This document shows positions 1 to 10,174 of a DNA stretch of 64,000 nt, piece after piece (position 1 is the stretch's first letter; each line of letters begins with the position of its first letter). A model generated the notes under the pieces. The model was not told the DNA's origin, did no database searches, and saw only the letters and a list, made by a program, of their open reading frames with translations. The stretch is taken from positions 434,001 to 498,000 of the forward strand of contig NZ_CP149822.1 in assembly GCF_038396755.1 (NCBI RefSeq), given 5' to 3'. The DNA comes from Chitinophaga pollutisoli. GTDB lineage: Bacteria > Bacteroidota > Bacteroidia > Chitinophagales > Chitinophagaceae. The position numbers were made by a program, and so were the translations under genes.

Positions 1-38
1 ACGACCGCCAGCGCCAACATAATATTTCTTATCTGCAT
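1..38 (-). CDS. N-terminus of an exported protein, cut by the window edge
   Basis: Only the first 12 codons are visible, reading MQIRNIMLALAV on the minus strand from an ATG at 36-38. A short basic start followed by a hydrophobic run looks like a signal peptide. It begins five bases after the GH43 stop codon, so it is very probably the next gene of the same utilisation operon. Its function cannot be judged from this fragment. Confidence 0.5.
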   Translation of the reverse strand, partial: MQIRNIMLALAV

Positions 39-43
39 GGTTC

Positions 44-999
44 TTATTGAATGATGTTCAATTTTCCGTTGTGTTCTTCCACGCTGTAAATACGTACCCG
101 TGTATCAGGCGCCGTATTCGGAGCGTGGTAGGAAATGCGTAATTGCCCGTTGAAATCCCGGAACAGCATGGAATGGCCGCCATCGTCGGTGTTCAGTGGC
201 TCGGGATCATGTCGCCAGGGGCCATGCAATTGACCGCTGGCGGACCGCGCCACCCCGATCGCATACTTCCCGTTCTTCGTGAAACTGCTCCATAACATCA
301 GCAATTCCCCGTTCTTCGTGCGATGAAAAAACGGCGCATCGGTCACGTATCCTTCGATTCCCTGGCTTTTGATCGGACCTGCCCAGGGTGCCGTGCCGGC
401 CCGAAGCAGCTCCACGGGCTTGCCTTTTACGGCCTTCAAGTCGGGCGCCAGGCGCTGGGCCAAGATGCGCCCGTCCGTCACCTCCAGCCACTCGTGGCAA
501 TATACCAACCAGGGTGCGCCTTTTTCGTCTATGTATAAAATCCCGTCGAGGGCCATCATGTTTGCCGGTGTGGCCGCGCGGTTCACCAGCGGCGTAAAAG
601 GACCAGCGGGATGGCTGGCTTCCAGGATGGAAGTGCCTCTTTTACGCCCGGAGCGCTGAAAGTGGTGAACATGTAAAATTTATTGCGCCAGGCATACACG
701 TCCGGTGCCCAGAAGTCCTGCCTGCCCCAGAAGCTTTCCGAGGCGGAGAAGGCGTTCCCGGCTTTCTCCCAGGTTTGCAGGTCGCGGCTTTTATAGACCG
801 CGATATGCGGATTGGCATTCGCGTACATGTAATAGCAGCTGTCAGGCGCGTGTGCAATGACAAAAGGATCGCGGATCGCGAGGTCCGTGGTTTTCTGCTG
901 GGCCCTGAGGCCGCCGCAGCAAAGCAGCAGCGCGATCAGAAGGGCTTTGCCCAAAACGATACTTCCATCATGTGTATGTTTCTCGACGTGGTTGACCAT
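44..999 (-). pseudogene. Glycoside hydrolase family 43 (arabinanase/xylosidase type), frameshifted
   Basis: This encodes a secreted five-bladed beta-propeller glycosidase, probably acting on arabinose- or xylose-containing glycans. An N-terminal signal peptide (LLIALLLCCGGLRAQ) precedes the IRDPFV motif with the catalytic-base Asp, then QDFWAPDVY, and after the break IEGYVTDAPFF with the likely general-acid Glu. As sequenced, the frame is lost at an A4 run on the coding strand (plus-strand T run 640-643). One added base gives VKRGTSILEASHPAG and a continuous 318-residue protein, the normal GH43 length. The ATG at 999 makes the gene overlap the upstream lipoprotein gene by 64 bases. A TTG about 45 bases further in (after SIV) would put the start just before the signal peptide and is an alternative. 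It is the last complete gene of the operon. The frameshift may be a sequencing error rather than true decay. Confidence 0.85.
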
Positions 1000-2129
1000 C
1001 TTTCCAAAATTTTAATCCTGATGTAACGATAAGGCGGTGTGCCTTCAGGAAATTTAAACAATTCACCGGCAGCGGCATAATCTGCATCCTGTTGGGTAAT
1101 GGTGCCTACTGCCGCGCCTGAAGGCTTTACGCTGCGGCAGTCCTGGATGAGCGTCCAGCCCGTGTAGCTGCCGTCGGGCGAGGGGTTGTTGCTGCCCCAG
1201 ACTTCGAGCCGTTTGGGATTGCCGCCGTTGAAGATATTAGTGGCGCCTTGCCGTTGCCACCATTTCATTTCCCGCAGCTCCACGGTTACGCCCAGGTCGA
1301 AGTTGAAATGCTGCGGCAGGTTGAGATCTGGCGTGTGATACCCCCGTCCTTCCGCGATGTTGTCGTCCCAGAGATAAGGCAGGATCCAACCCCAGGCCGT
1401 TCCCGCGTCGCCGGGCAGCATGAGCGGGCTGAACGTCGATTTGTCTACCGGCACCAGGCTGACGGCCGTTTCCGTTTTAGCGTAAAAAGTATCGAGCGCG
1501 CTTTTCTCCGGGCGGTAAGCCGTGCTATAGCTGAAAGGCGTACCGGATTTATAGTTGGCGAGGGTTGTCTGCAAGTCTGCGGGCGAAACCTGCACGGTTT
1601 GCGTAGCGCCGGCATTGTCCGTATAGCGCAGCGTGGTAATGTTTTCCAGGCTGTCGGCCGGCATCCAGTCCAGCTCCGCGTCGCCGCCGGGCGCTACCAC
1701 GGCTCTTCTGAGGCCCCTGTTGAGAAGGGCGTTGCGGAACATATTTCCGTAAGTAGCGCCCTCGGCTTCGGCTTTGATGGACCGGTTACCGGAAGCGTCG
1801 AAGCTCACGACGTTAAAAACATACCGGGCCTCGGGCAGTCGTTCCAGGAGGAAGCGCGTGGTGTCCGACAATTGATCGTGGCCATGCGCGGCATTCACTT
1901 CCGCCGAATCCGAACCGTTGTTCCAGAATACGCGGTAGTGGGTGATGCGGCTGTCGGTGGTTGTCCAGATCAGTTCCAGGCGCTCTTTACCGCCGTTCAC
2001 GATCACGGTATCCGCCTTACCGGGATAAACGATCTCTCCCCTTCCCAGCACTTCGTCCAGCATGCCCGGCTTGCTGCAACCGGCCAGGATTGCGGCTGCC
2101 GCGATGAACCATTTATATGGATGTTTCAT
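936..2129 (-). CDS. DUF4998/DUF5000-type surface lipoprotein of a utilisation locus
   Basis: This is a predicted outer-membrane lipoprotein of 397 residues, with signal peptide and lipobox (ILAGC, Cys18). The N-terminal half resembles DUF4998, with a GKERLELIWTTTDSRITHYRVFWN stretch typical of fibronectin-like repeats (residues about 47-70). The C-terminal about 150 residues form a coagulation factor 5/8-like discoidin domain (DUF5000 type), with the signature WWQRQGATNIF, LEVWGSNNPSPDGSYTGW and YIRIKILERW. Such proteins sit downstream of SusCD and are thought to bind glycan at the cell surface, the role of SusE/SusF. The same C-terminal domain recurs in the next gene upstream in the operon, which suggests duplication. 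The ligand is unknown. Confidence 0.8.
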   Translation of the reverse strand: MKHPYKWFIAAAAILAGCSKPGMLDEVLGRGEIVYPGKADTVIVNGGKERLELIWTTTDSRITHYRVFWNNGSDSAEVNAAHGHDQLSDTTRFLLERLPEARYVFNVVSFDASGNRSIKAEAEGATYGNMFRNALLNRGLRRAVVAPGGDAELDWMPADSLENITTLRYTDNAGATQTVQVSPADLQTTLANYKSGTPFSYSTAYRPEKSALDTFYAKTETAVSLVPVDKSTFSPLMLPGDAGTAWGWILPYLWDDNIAEGRGYHTPDLNLPQHFNFDLGVTVELREMKWWQRQGATNIFNGGNPKRLEVWGSNNPSPDGSYTGWTLIQDCRSVKPSGAAVGTITQQDADYAAAGELFKFPEGTPPYRYIRIKILERWSTTSRNIHMMEVSFWAKPF

Positions 2130-2150
2130 GTTAATCTACAATTTGACTGT

Positions 2151-3332
2151 TTAAAGATCGGTACCCCAGAATGCTACCTGCATGATGTAAAAGCTGTCGT
2201 TGTTACCCCAGGTTTCCAGCACTTTCATTCGGATGTATTTTACTTCCGGCGTTCCCGGCGGGAATACGAACTCTTCACCCGCGCCAATCAGCGCCAGGTC
2301 TTCCGCCGTATTCGTACCCATGGGCAGGCCGGAAGGCTTCACCGATTCCCCCTGCAGCAGGAGCTCCCAGCCGTCCCAGCTGCCATCTTTCGCGGGGTCG
2401 TTGCTGCCATACAGCTCGAATTTTCTGATGTTCCGGTCGGTGAACGAAATCCACGCTCCGCGCTGCCAGAAACGGAAGCGGCTGAGTTTGGCTTTTACGC
2501 CCAGGCTGAAGGTGAACCATTGCGGCCACCTGCCGGGCGCGGTATGGAAACCGGGTTTATCTACGTTCGAATTGTTGACGATGACGCCATCCCAGATATT
2601 CGGCATCCACCAGCTCCAGGCCGCTTTTTCATCGGTCGGCAAATAATATTCGAAGAAATTCCTCCGGTCGAGCTGCTTTTCAAAAACCGGTTTGAGTTCC
2701 TTCACGAGCGTGTCCGATCGGTTGTTCCACCGATCGCGGACGTACGCGCCAAACATTCGGGGAATGGTATCGAAACCGCGCACCGCGTAATAGCCGTTTT
2801 TCTTTTTGGTATACAGCACATCTTCGTCCACCCATTCACCGGCATCATTTTTCGTCAACATAACGATGCTGATATCCGCTTCCGCATCGTTGGCGAACTG
2901 CACGGTGGCGCCGCCGAAATCTTCCTTCATATCCAGTGAAGCAAATACCGACATAACAGGGGGCTCCAGCGGGCGTACACGCACCGATACCGGCTGTGAA
3001 AGTTTTTCTGAACGGCTGACCGCATAGATTTTGATTTCATGTTCTGCGGTATCGCCGAAACCGGCTATTTCCAGCACCCGCTGGTAGGCCGACGCTTTCA
3101 CCTCGCGCTGCTGGCCGTTGATTGCTACAACGGCTTTAACGTGCTGGAGATTTTTATCTCCCGGTAGATTGTATTGCAGCCGCACCGCGCCGGGGAGCCT
3201 CTCCACCCGCACCTGCGACACCGGCCCGGGGGCGCCGGAGCCATCGTCCTGCGGGCCAATGGGCGTATCCTTGCATCCACCCAGCAAAACGCCGGCGAAC
3301 AGTAAGTATCTTGTATATTGGAATATTTTCAT
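2151..3332 (-). CDS. DUF4959/DUF5126/DUF5000-type surface lipoprotein
   Basis: A 393-residue lipoprotein starting at MKIFQYTRYL, with lipobox LLGGC. The ATG at 3330-3332 is preferred because the 12 upstream codons lack any signal-peptide character. It appears to have three parts: an N-terminal fibronectin-like domain, a middle domain of about 100 residues around VFASLDMKEDFGGATV, and a C-terminal discoidin-like domain with FRFWQRGAWISF, FELYGSNDPAKDGSWDGWE and YIRMKVLETWG. The C-terminal domain is clearly homologous to that of the downstream gene. It lies 29 bases after susD and 21 bases before the DUF4998 gene, so all are cotranscribed. The likely role is glycan binding on the outer leaflet alongside SusD. 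This comes from family context and no ligand is visible. Confidence 0.8.
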   Translation of the reverse strand: MKIFQYTRYLLFAGVLLGGCKDTPIGPQDDGSGAPGPVSQVRVERLPGAVRLQYNLPGDKNLQHVKAVVAINGQQREVKASAYQRVLEIAGFGDTAEHEIKIYAVSRSEKLSQPVSVRVRPLEPPVMSVFASLDMKEDFGGATVQFANDAEADISIVMLTKNDAGEWVDEDVLYTKKKNGYYAVRGFDTIPRMFGAYVRDRWNNRSDTLVKELKPVFEKQLDRRNFFEYYLPTDEKAAWSWWMPNIWDGVIVNNSNVDKPGFHTAPGRWPQWFTFSLGVKAKLSRFRFWQRGAWISFTDRNIRKFELYGSNDPAKDGSWDGWELLLQGESVKPSGLPMGTNTAEDLALIGAGEEFVFPPGTPEVKYIRMKVLETWGNNDSFYIMQVAFWGTDL

Positions 3333-3361
3333 GTTGTAAATTTTAAAGTAAGCGATACCGA

Positions 3362-5275
3362 TTACCAACCCGGGTTTTGCACGATGTTCCGGTTAAGGAT
3401 GAGATTGTTTTCGCTGATGGGCCAGAGGTAATCACGAGTGCCGAACTGGCGCACATACAGTGTTTTGGCGCGGTAATACAGGCGCGTTTCCTCCTGTCCG
3501 ATATCCCATCCCTGCACGCTGGTGTTGAACATTTCCGTGGCTCTTTTCCAGCGGCGGGCGTCCCAGAAACGCTGGCCTTCGAAAGCCAGTTCGATGAGGC
3601 GCTCCTGTTGCAGGATGCTCCGCAGGCCTTCTTTGGTGGTATATTTCGCGGGAATGCGGGAGTACGTGCCCCATGCCTCGGCGATGCCCGGCAGGCCGGC
3701 GCGTTCCCGCACGAGGTTAGCCCAATGCAGGGCTTCCGGCACGGGCCCCTGCGATTCGTTCAATGCTTCGGCATACAACAGATACAGGTTGGCCAGGCGC
3801 ATTACGGGCCAGGGATATTCCACAACGGTGTACGCGCCGCCATCACCAGCTTCAATTACATTCTGGAAATGCACGAGCTTCTTAGGCCAGTACCCTGTGA
3901 TGGAATACTGGAACATCCCCGATTTGCCTGCATGCTGCTTGAACTTGGCGCGAACGGTCCAGGGATCTTTATCGTCAAATTTCCCCTGCCCGTACCAAAC
4001 TCCGCCATCGAAGGCGAGATCCGCGTAGAAACGGTCCTCCCGGTCGAAGTGCAGCGCCACGGTTTCATAACCGGGAATGAGGTTGTAGCGATGCGCGTTT
4101 TCCGCGACTCTCAATTCGTAACGATTGGCATAATCCCAGGTAATATCCTCGTTGATGGGAACACCGTTCTTCGAATAAAACAATTCCGCCATTTTCAGCG
4201 TAGGCGCCAGCATCGAACGAAGGCCGAGGTTGTTCAGTCGCGAAGGATCAATTTTTGCCTGCGCCAGCCGCTGGATTTCCCAGGCCATGCTGTTGGTATT
4301 CCCCCACACGATTTCGCTGTTCCATTTCTCCGCAATGGCATTGCGGATGCTCATCTGCGTGATGGTGGTGTCCGACAATTGCGTGGACACCACGGCGGGA
4401 TTGTATTCATATAACTTCAGCCCCGCTTCGTGACAGGCATCCACCGCATCCTTGCAGGCCTCCGCCGCTTTCACCCATTTGCTTTGATCGGGCGTGGTAT
4501 TGAAGAGTTGCTGCCCGTCCTTGTTCTTCAGGTTGGCGAAATCGGTGTTCCCATTGAAAAGTGGGCTGGCGGCCTCTACCAGCACGTTCGCCCTGATCGC
4601 CAGCAAGCCCGGGCGGGTAATGCGCCCGGCTTCACTGTTTTCATTTTCCAGCCGCAGCGGAAGGTCCGGCGTTGCCTCATCCAGCAGCTGCACAATGTAG
4701 TTGAAGCAGCTGTCGACCGGCGCGCGCTTCACCAGCACGCCCTCTGTACCGGCGGAGATGTCGATGTTATCACGGATGATGGGAATGGGTCCGTAAATGC
4801 GTAGCAACCAGTAGTGATAGTAAGCTTTGAGAAACTTGACTTCCGCGATCCACTTCCTGCGCTCCCGTTCCTGCATGCCGGGAACGCCGGGCATATTCTC
4901 CAGGAAGATGTTGCAGTCGCGCAGCGCGCGGAAAAGCGGTTTGCCGCCATTGGTGCCGTCCCAGTAATTCATTTGCGGCGAAATGACGCTCTGGTTGCCC
5001 ATGGCCACGCCTTCAAAAATATAATTGACATAAAACTGCGGCACCTGCGGATACGGCAGCCAGAACTCATCCCCGGCCAGAAAAGGCACCGCGCCCGCAT
5101 GACCATGTGCCGGGAGGTAGGAATAACAGGTAAACAGGAATTTTTCGGCGGTAGTCCTGCTCGTAAAAGCGTTTTCGATGGTGGCCACGTTATCGGGCAC
5201 CACATCCAGGTACTTGCCGCAACCTGCCCACATGCAGGTAAGGTAAAGCCATATGTATAAATTGACGCGTTTCAT
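3362..5275 (-). CDS. SusD/RagB family glycan-binding lipoprotein
   Basis: This is the surface lipoprotein lid of a SusC/SusD uptake pump, which delivers oligosaccharide to the TonB-dependent channel encoded upstream. The start is MKRVNLYIWLYL (ATG 5273-5275), with lipobox MWAGC followed by GKYLDVVPDN, a typical SusD N-terminus. The body is 637 residues, a little long for the family, with tetratricopeptide-like helices (WIAEVKFLKAYYHYWLLRIYGPIP) and a C-terminal RagB/SusD domain (LRSILQQERLIELAFEGQRFWDARRW) near residues 560-585. The gap to the susC stop is only ten bases. SusD proteins have no enzymatic activity. Confidence 0.93.
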   Translation of the reverse strand: MKRVNLYIWLYLTCMWAGCGKYLDVVPDNVATIENAFTSRTTAEKFLFTCYSYLPAHGHAGAVPFLAGDEFWLPYPQVPQFYVNYIFEGVAMGNQSVISPQMNYWDGTNGGKPLFRALRDCNIFLENMPGVPGMQERERRKWIAEVKFLKAYYHYWLLRIYGPIPIIRDNIDISAGTEGVLVKRAPVDSCFNYIVQLLDEATPDLPLRLENENSEAGRITRPGLLAIRANVLVEAASPLFNGNTDFANLKNKDGQQLFNTTPDQSKWVKAAEACKDAVDACHEAGLKLYEYNPAVVSTQLSDTTITQMSIRNAIAEKWNSEIVWGNTNSMAWEIQRLAQAKIDPSRLNNLGLRSMLAPTLKMAELFYSKNGVPINEDITWDYANRYELRVAENAHRYNLIPGYETVALHFDREDRFYADLAFDGGVWYGQGKFDDKDPWTVRAKFKQHAGKSGMFQYSITGYWPKKLVHFQNVIEAGDGGAYTVVEYPWPVMRLANLYLLYAEALNESQGPVPEALHWANLVRERAGLPGIAEAWGTYSRIPAKYTTKEGLRSILQQERLIELAFEGQRFWDARRWKRATEMFNTSVQGWDIGQEETRLYYRAKTLYVRQFGTRDYLWPISENNLILNRNIVQNPGW

Positions 5276-5285
5276 AATTGCTGCA

Positions 5286-8200
5286 TTAAAGTGATAAAAG
5301 GATGCCTGCATTCACGGTGCGCTGCACCGGATAACCGAGGCCGTTTGCGCCCATCTCCACGTCCCACAGCTTGAAGCTGCTGATCGCGAAAAGATTGAGG
5401 CTGTTCAGGTAAAAGCGGGCATTGGAGAGGTGCATCCGCTTCATCACGTTACGGGGCAGCGTGTACCCCACTTCCAGCGATTTCAGGCGGAGGAACGATC
5501 CGTCGCGCATGAACCAGTTGCTGCGCTGGGTATTATTGCCGATGATGTTGGAACTGAGGCGGGGCCAGAGGGCGTAGCTGTTGCGGTTATCTTCCGACCA
5601 GTAACTGTCGGCATATGCTTTCAGCAGTTGCGTTTCGTTATTGAAAGGCGCCGTTGCCACGGGATCGATCCAGAATGACGAGCGCGCCGATCCCTGGAAG
5701 AAAAGGGAAAGGTCCACATTCCCGTAACCCGCGGAAAACCCGAAGCCGTAGATGATCTCCGGATCGGTGGGATAGCCCATCGGCACACGGTCCAGCGTAG
5801 TGATCTGCCCGTCGCCGTTCATATCGCGGTACTTGAGGTCGCCACCCTGGTAGATGCCGAAGTTTTGCCGGGGGAATTGGCCACTTCTTTGTCATCGATA
5901 AACAAACGCTCCGCCACGTAGCCCCATTGCTGGGAAAGCGAATACCCTACCCGTGAAAGATACTTTTCGTTATACAGCGGTTCCTCATACACTTTGAACT
6001 CGCTGGTCGCGTACGTGAAATTGGCGCGGGCCTTTATCCAGCCGCGGTTCCCGAAATGACCGGCGTACACCATCGATCCGTCGATCCCCCGAGCGGCTGC
6101 TTCGCCTACGTTGGCGCGCACCACGGCAGACAGGCCCATGGTCGGCGGTACGGAGCTGCGGCTCATCAGGATGTTGGAGCGGTATTCATGGAAGAAGTCT
6201 GCCTCCACCGTCAATTTCCCAAACAATCCCATTTCAAAACCGACATTGGTTTTCCGCGCGCGCTCCCAGGTAATGTCCGTATTCGCATACCGCGAAACCG
6301 AAACCCCGGTCCGGGAATACCCATTGTTAGTCCCGAAAACCGCACCGCGGCCGCCGTCGTTCATGTTGACGTTGGACAGGTAGAAAAAACGGTCGCGCTC
6401 ATCCCCGATCGCATCATTGCCCACCAGGCCATATGTGCCCCGGAATTTCAGCAGTGTTATCGTGTTTTTAAGCGGCTCCCAGAAGGCTTCGTTCGAGACG
6501 TTCCAGGCCAGGCCCGCCGATGGGAAGAACCCGAAGCGCTGCGTTTTATAAAAACGTTCCGATCCGTTGTAACCGAAGTTGAACTCGGCGTAATAACGCT
6601 GATCGTAAGAATATGTGGTACGCCCCGATATCCCGGCGTTACGGAAAGGCAGGGAGCTTTGCAGGTCGCCAGCATTGCCGACGAGGCTGTTCCGTATGAT
6701 GGAAACGAGCGTGCCGCTGAGGTTATGTTTCTTCGCGAAAAGGCGCTGGTAACTGATACTGCTTTCCAGGTAAGTAGTGGCGCGCACTTCCTTGCCGCCC
6801 TCGCGGTAATCGAGGTACTCGGTGCCGGTGCTTTCATTCAACGGCATTAACTGATACACATCCGACTTCCGGTCATATGCGCCCACCATGTAGTAAAATG
6901 GCGAATAGAACCGCGAGACGTTGAAACTGGATAAGCGCGATGTATTGAACACGATGCGGCCCGAAAGCCCTTCCGTGATGAAATTAAAGTCCTGGTTCAG
7001 TTCAAACTGCGCATCGATCTTGGACCTCGACGATTCCCGGTACCCCCGCATCAGGTTGGCGTATGGATTCAGGTATTGCCCGTTGCCATAGTTGCCGAAC
7101 AGGATATGCTTCACGTGCGCATTGGCGGAATCAGGCTCGAAATATGCCGGGAAGAGCACGGGATTGGTGTGCATCACCTGGTTGTAAACGTCTGTACCGC
7201 CGTCGATCGGACCGTTGTAATCATCAAATGTACCCGCGAGGCGCACCACCACTTCGGTGGTTTTGGTCATGTTGATGTTGATGTTCGAACGAAGGGAGTA
7301 AGTTTTCAGGTTAACGTTTGAATTGAAGTTATTCCTTCCGTCTACATTCAACACACCGTTATCCTGGTTAAAGGTGCCGGCCAGGTAATACCGCGCTACC
7401 TTTCCGCCGCCGCTGGCGTTGAGGTTGGCGCGCTGGTTCACCGCGTATTTCTTGAACATGATGCCTTGCCAGTCGGTAGCCGGGTACACGGCGGGGTTCC
7501 CGCCGGCGATGGTGTTATCGATTTTGCTCTGGGCGTAAGGCAACGTCCCCAGCGGGTTGCGGGTAAGTACCGCCTCGTTGCCGAGCTTCATGTAGGTAAT
7601 GGGATCGGCCAGCTCCACGTTGCGCGTGGGGGAAGAAATGGAATTCTCCAGTCGGATGGTCACGTTGATCTTCCCTTCCTTCCCTTCCTTGGTGGTGATG
7701 AGCACCACGCCATTAGCGCCACGGGCGCCGTAAAGCGATGTCGCCGTGGCGTCTTTAAGGATGGAAAAACTGGCGATATCGTCCGGCTGCAGCCGTGCAA
7801 GGTCGGTACTCGTTACCTCTACCCCGTCGATCAGGATCAGCGGGTCTTTCTTGTATCCGAAGGTGGTGACGCCGCGGATGAAGAAGTCCGCATTATCGGC
7901 GCCCGGTTCACCGCTGCGCTGGTAGGCGATCACACCGGCGATTTGTCCGGCCAGGGCGGTGGTAAGGTTGCTGGAAGGGATTTTCAGGTCTTCCACGTTC
8001 ACCGAGGTAACGGCCCCGATCATGTCTTGTTTCTTTTGTTTTCCGAAGGCGACTACCACCACTTCACCCAGTTCGGAAGGGTTTACGCCGAGCGTAACCT
8101 GGAGGTCTTTCCTTCCTGCCAGCGGCACTTCCTGGGAAACGTACCCCATCATCTGGAAAACGAGTGTAACATTGGCGTCGGGTACGTTGAGGATGAAGCG

Positions 8201-8410
8201 CCCGTTGGGGTCGGTGGCTGTACCGATCTTTGGCTGACCTTTAACGGTAATGGTGGCGCCCGGCATAAAGGCACCGGAGGAATCCGTTACGGTGCCTTTG
8301 ACTTCCACCCCGGGGCGCTCCTGCCATGGTGCGGCTTTGGCGGCCTGCACGGCATAGAGGAGGAAGCTCAGCAGCAGCCAGACTGTGCTGTACAGTAAAT
8401 GTTTCTTCAT
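5286..8410 (-). pseudogene. SusC/RagA family TonB-dependent outer-membrane transporter, frameshifted
   Basis: This is the 22-stranded channel partner of the downstream SusD, importing glycan fragments with TonB energy. It has a signal peptide, a carboxypeptidase-regulatory-like domain (VKGTVTDSSGAFMPGATITVKG, about residues 35-110), a TonB-box-like region, the plug domain (VVVAFGKQKKQDMIGAV; DPLILIDGVEV; SILKDATATSLYGARGANGVVLITTK) and then the barrel. The frame breaks at plus-strand G run 5870-5874. One more base yields EVANSPRQNFGIYQGG and joins the 863-codon part to the last 178 codons, for 1041 residues in all, a normal SusC length. No STN domain is present, so it is not an obvious anti-sigma transducer. 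The lesion may be an assembly error. Confidence 0.9.
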
Positions 8411-8722
8411 AACGTTAGTTTAAAACTGCATGCATATATGGTATGAATTGTCCCCATTCCGCAGGCGATGCCTGCAGTCAGTTCTTTCAGATTCAATCCG
8501 ATCTCTTGTCTGTATTTTATATATCCCTCAGCTTCTGCCGTTCAACGCGAATCCGCGCAAGATTTTGGTAAATGATGATAGACGAGTACGATCTTTAATA
8601 TTCCTCAAAACTATTCCGTTTTCACCGGGATTGCCAATACTTCCTGCGATTTTACCTGTACATTTTTGACCTGATTTGATAAAAATAGTTTCCATACGGG
8701 CGCGAGGAGTATAGAAAACTGA
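8411..8722. other. Intergenic region upstream of the first susC
   Basis: About 310 bases between the susC start and the terminator of the converging-side gene. It must hold the promoter of the utilisation operon. I could not place a convincing TTTG/TAnnTTTG Bacteroidota promoter pair, and the 79-codon open frame on the plus strand here shows no protein-like character. Confidence 0.5.
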
Positions 8723-8747
8723 AAAGGCCGCACTTATGGCGGCCTTT
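8723..8747 (-). terminator. Rho-independent terminator of the MORN-like lipoprotein gene
   Basis: A perfect 9-bp stem (aaaggccgc/gcggccttt) with a 7-base loop. Reading the minus strand it is followed by TTTT. It lies about 25 bases past the stop codon at 8773. Confidence 0.75.
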
Positions 8748-8772
8748 GTTTATGGTAGTGTTAATGGCGAGG

Positions 8773-10074
8773 TTAGTCCACGAGGCGGACGAGGTTTCGG
8801 CTTTTGTTCGTGTATTGTATGACAACATCGCTGACTTCGCCGTTCTTGTGCCATTTTATCATGGCGCCTTTTTCCAGCAGGTATTGTTTCCCGGCGATGC
8901 GCACCCTGGCGGGAGCCGCCAGCACGGCTTCCTCCAGCCGGCCGTTGTCATGCCATCGCATCAGTGTTCCGTCCTGTATGGAGAATTCCTGATCACCTTC
9001 CCGGGTAGTGAAGCTGCGGCCTGCATAACCGAATACGGGCTGGAAGGTTTCGTAGTAGAAACTAATCGATGGATGATTTTCGGGGCCGGGGCCGAAAGGG
9101 ATCTTGATCGTTCCCGTGCTATCGGGTACGGGAATTAGCGCCATGCGGTCGAGGTTGGCTTCCTGGATGAGGACGGTATTATTTTTCAGCCGGACTTTCG
9201 CCCGGTGGAATTGTATGCCCGGGAAAGCGGGGATAGAAATGGCGGATGTGGTGACGATGTTTTCGGGGATTATGGGTTCACCGGTAGCGGAGAACGTGGC
9301 TTCCTGTCCGGCGTGGATGGTAAAAACAGCGCCTGCAGTGGCACCGGATATTTGTTGTGCGGTGACGCCGGTTTGCACGCTTCCGTTCTCGTACCATTCG
9401 GTTTTTCCCGGCAGAAAATTCCGGATCGCTTCCCCTGTCCGCAAAGCTGCCGTATCACCGAGCACGCCTTTGTGGAGGGCGCCGGAACGATAAAATACGA
9501 TGTTGCCGAACTCGAACCCATCCTGATCCCAAACCGTGCTGCCAATGCCGGCCTTTCGCTTCAAACTGATGCTACACCCTGCGACTTCAGACTCCGCGTC
9601 TTCCGCCAGGTACCCGCAACGGACGTTTCCATCTTCGAAAAAAGTGACGCCTTCCCCACCCATGACGTTGGCGAAAACGAAAGTGTCGCCGCCGATTTGG
9701 AAGCGCGCACTTTCCGCCGACACCTGCACCGACGTCACAGTCGTATCTGATAGCCGGATCACACCGCCTTTAGGCGTGGTGAGCGTCCGGCCGCCGAGCG
9801 TTACCGTGCAGGCATAATTCCGGGGGAAAATAACTTTACCCGGCTGGTATTCATCGTCCACGATCGTTTCCTTCGGCAAGCGGATTTCATGCATACCAAC
9901 AGTCATCAACACATCCCGACGCAATTGCAGGACCTGCCTCACGCCGGCGATGCCTTTTTTAACGGGTAGTTTCCGCTGGCTCTCGTTGCGATTGAAGTGC
10001 AGCGTTTGACTACAGGCGCTGAGCGTGCAAAGGATGATAAAAATGAGCAGGAACGAAATAAGGACGATTTTCAT
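8773..10074 (-). CDS. Unrecognised lipoprotein with MORN-like repeats
   Basis: 433 residues with a signal peptide and a lipobox-like SAC at about residue 21. The sequence carries several loosely repeated motifs of the YwqK/MORN kind: FFEDGNVRCGYL, FYRSGALHKGVL, WYENGSVQTGV, WHDNGRLEEAVL and WHKNGEVSDVV. Some are preceded by an IGG/AGK hairpin and a value-like segment (TVWDQDGFEFGN). This looks like a beta-rich repeat protein of the cell envelope. No enzymatic motif is visible. It is a single gene with its own terminator, followed upstream by an unrelated membrane gene. The function is unknown. The repeat assignment rests on reading the sequence and not on a profile search. Confidence 0.7.
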   Translation of the reverse strand: MKIVLISFLLIFIILCTLSACSQTLHFNRNESQRKLPVKKGIAGVRQVLQLRRDVLMTVGMHEIRLPKETIVDDEYQPGKVIFPRNYACTVTLGGRTLTTPKGGVIRLSDTTVTSVQVSAESARFQIGGDTFVFANVMGGEGVTFFEDGNVRCGYLAEDAESEVAGCSISLKRKAGIGSTVWDQDGFEFGNIVFYRSGALHKGVLGDTAALRTGEAIRNFLPGKTEWYENGSVQTGVTAQQISGATAGAVFTIHAGQEATFSATGEPIIPENIVTTSAISIPAFPGIQFHRAKVRLKNNTVLIQEANLDRMALIPVPDSTGTIKIPFGPGPENHPSISFYYETFQPVFGYAGRSFTTREGDQEFSIQDGTLMRWHDNGRLEEAVLAAPARVRIAGKQYLLEKGAMIKWHKNGEVSDVVIQYTNKSRNLVRLVD

Positions 10075-10174
10075 GGCGCCCCAAGGTAGCTTATTCGCCC
10101 TAAGTGAACAGTATCCGCCCGCTGGAATGTCGTTTTAGCGGACCGAAGGTTTGGATATACCCGGAATAAGCATG

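Noticed and set aside
1248..2939. A 563-codon open frame on the plus strand opposite two lipoprotein genes
   Set aside because: It is antisense to two well-supported DUF5000-type genes, has no domain-like sequence and reflects the codon bias of the real genes.
8430..8669. A 79-codon plus-strand gene upstream of susC
   Set aside because: Low-complexity hydrophobic and Pro/Leu-rich translation with no domain, sitting in the promoter region.
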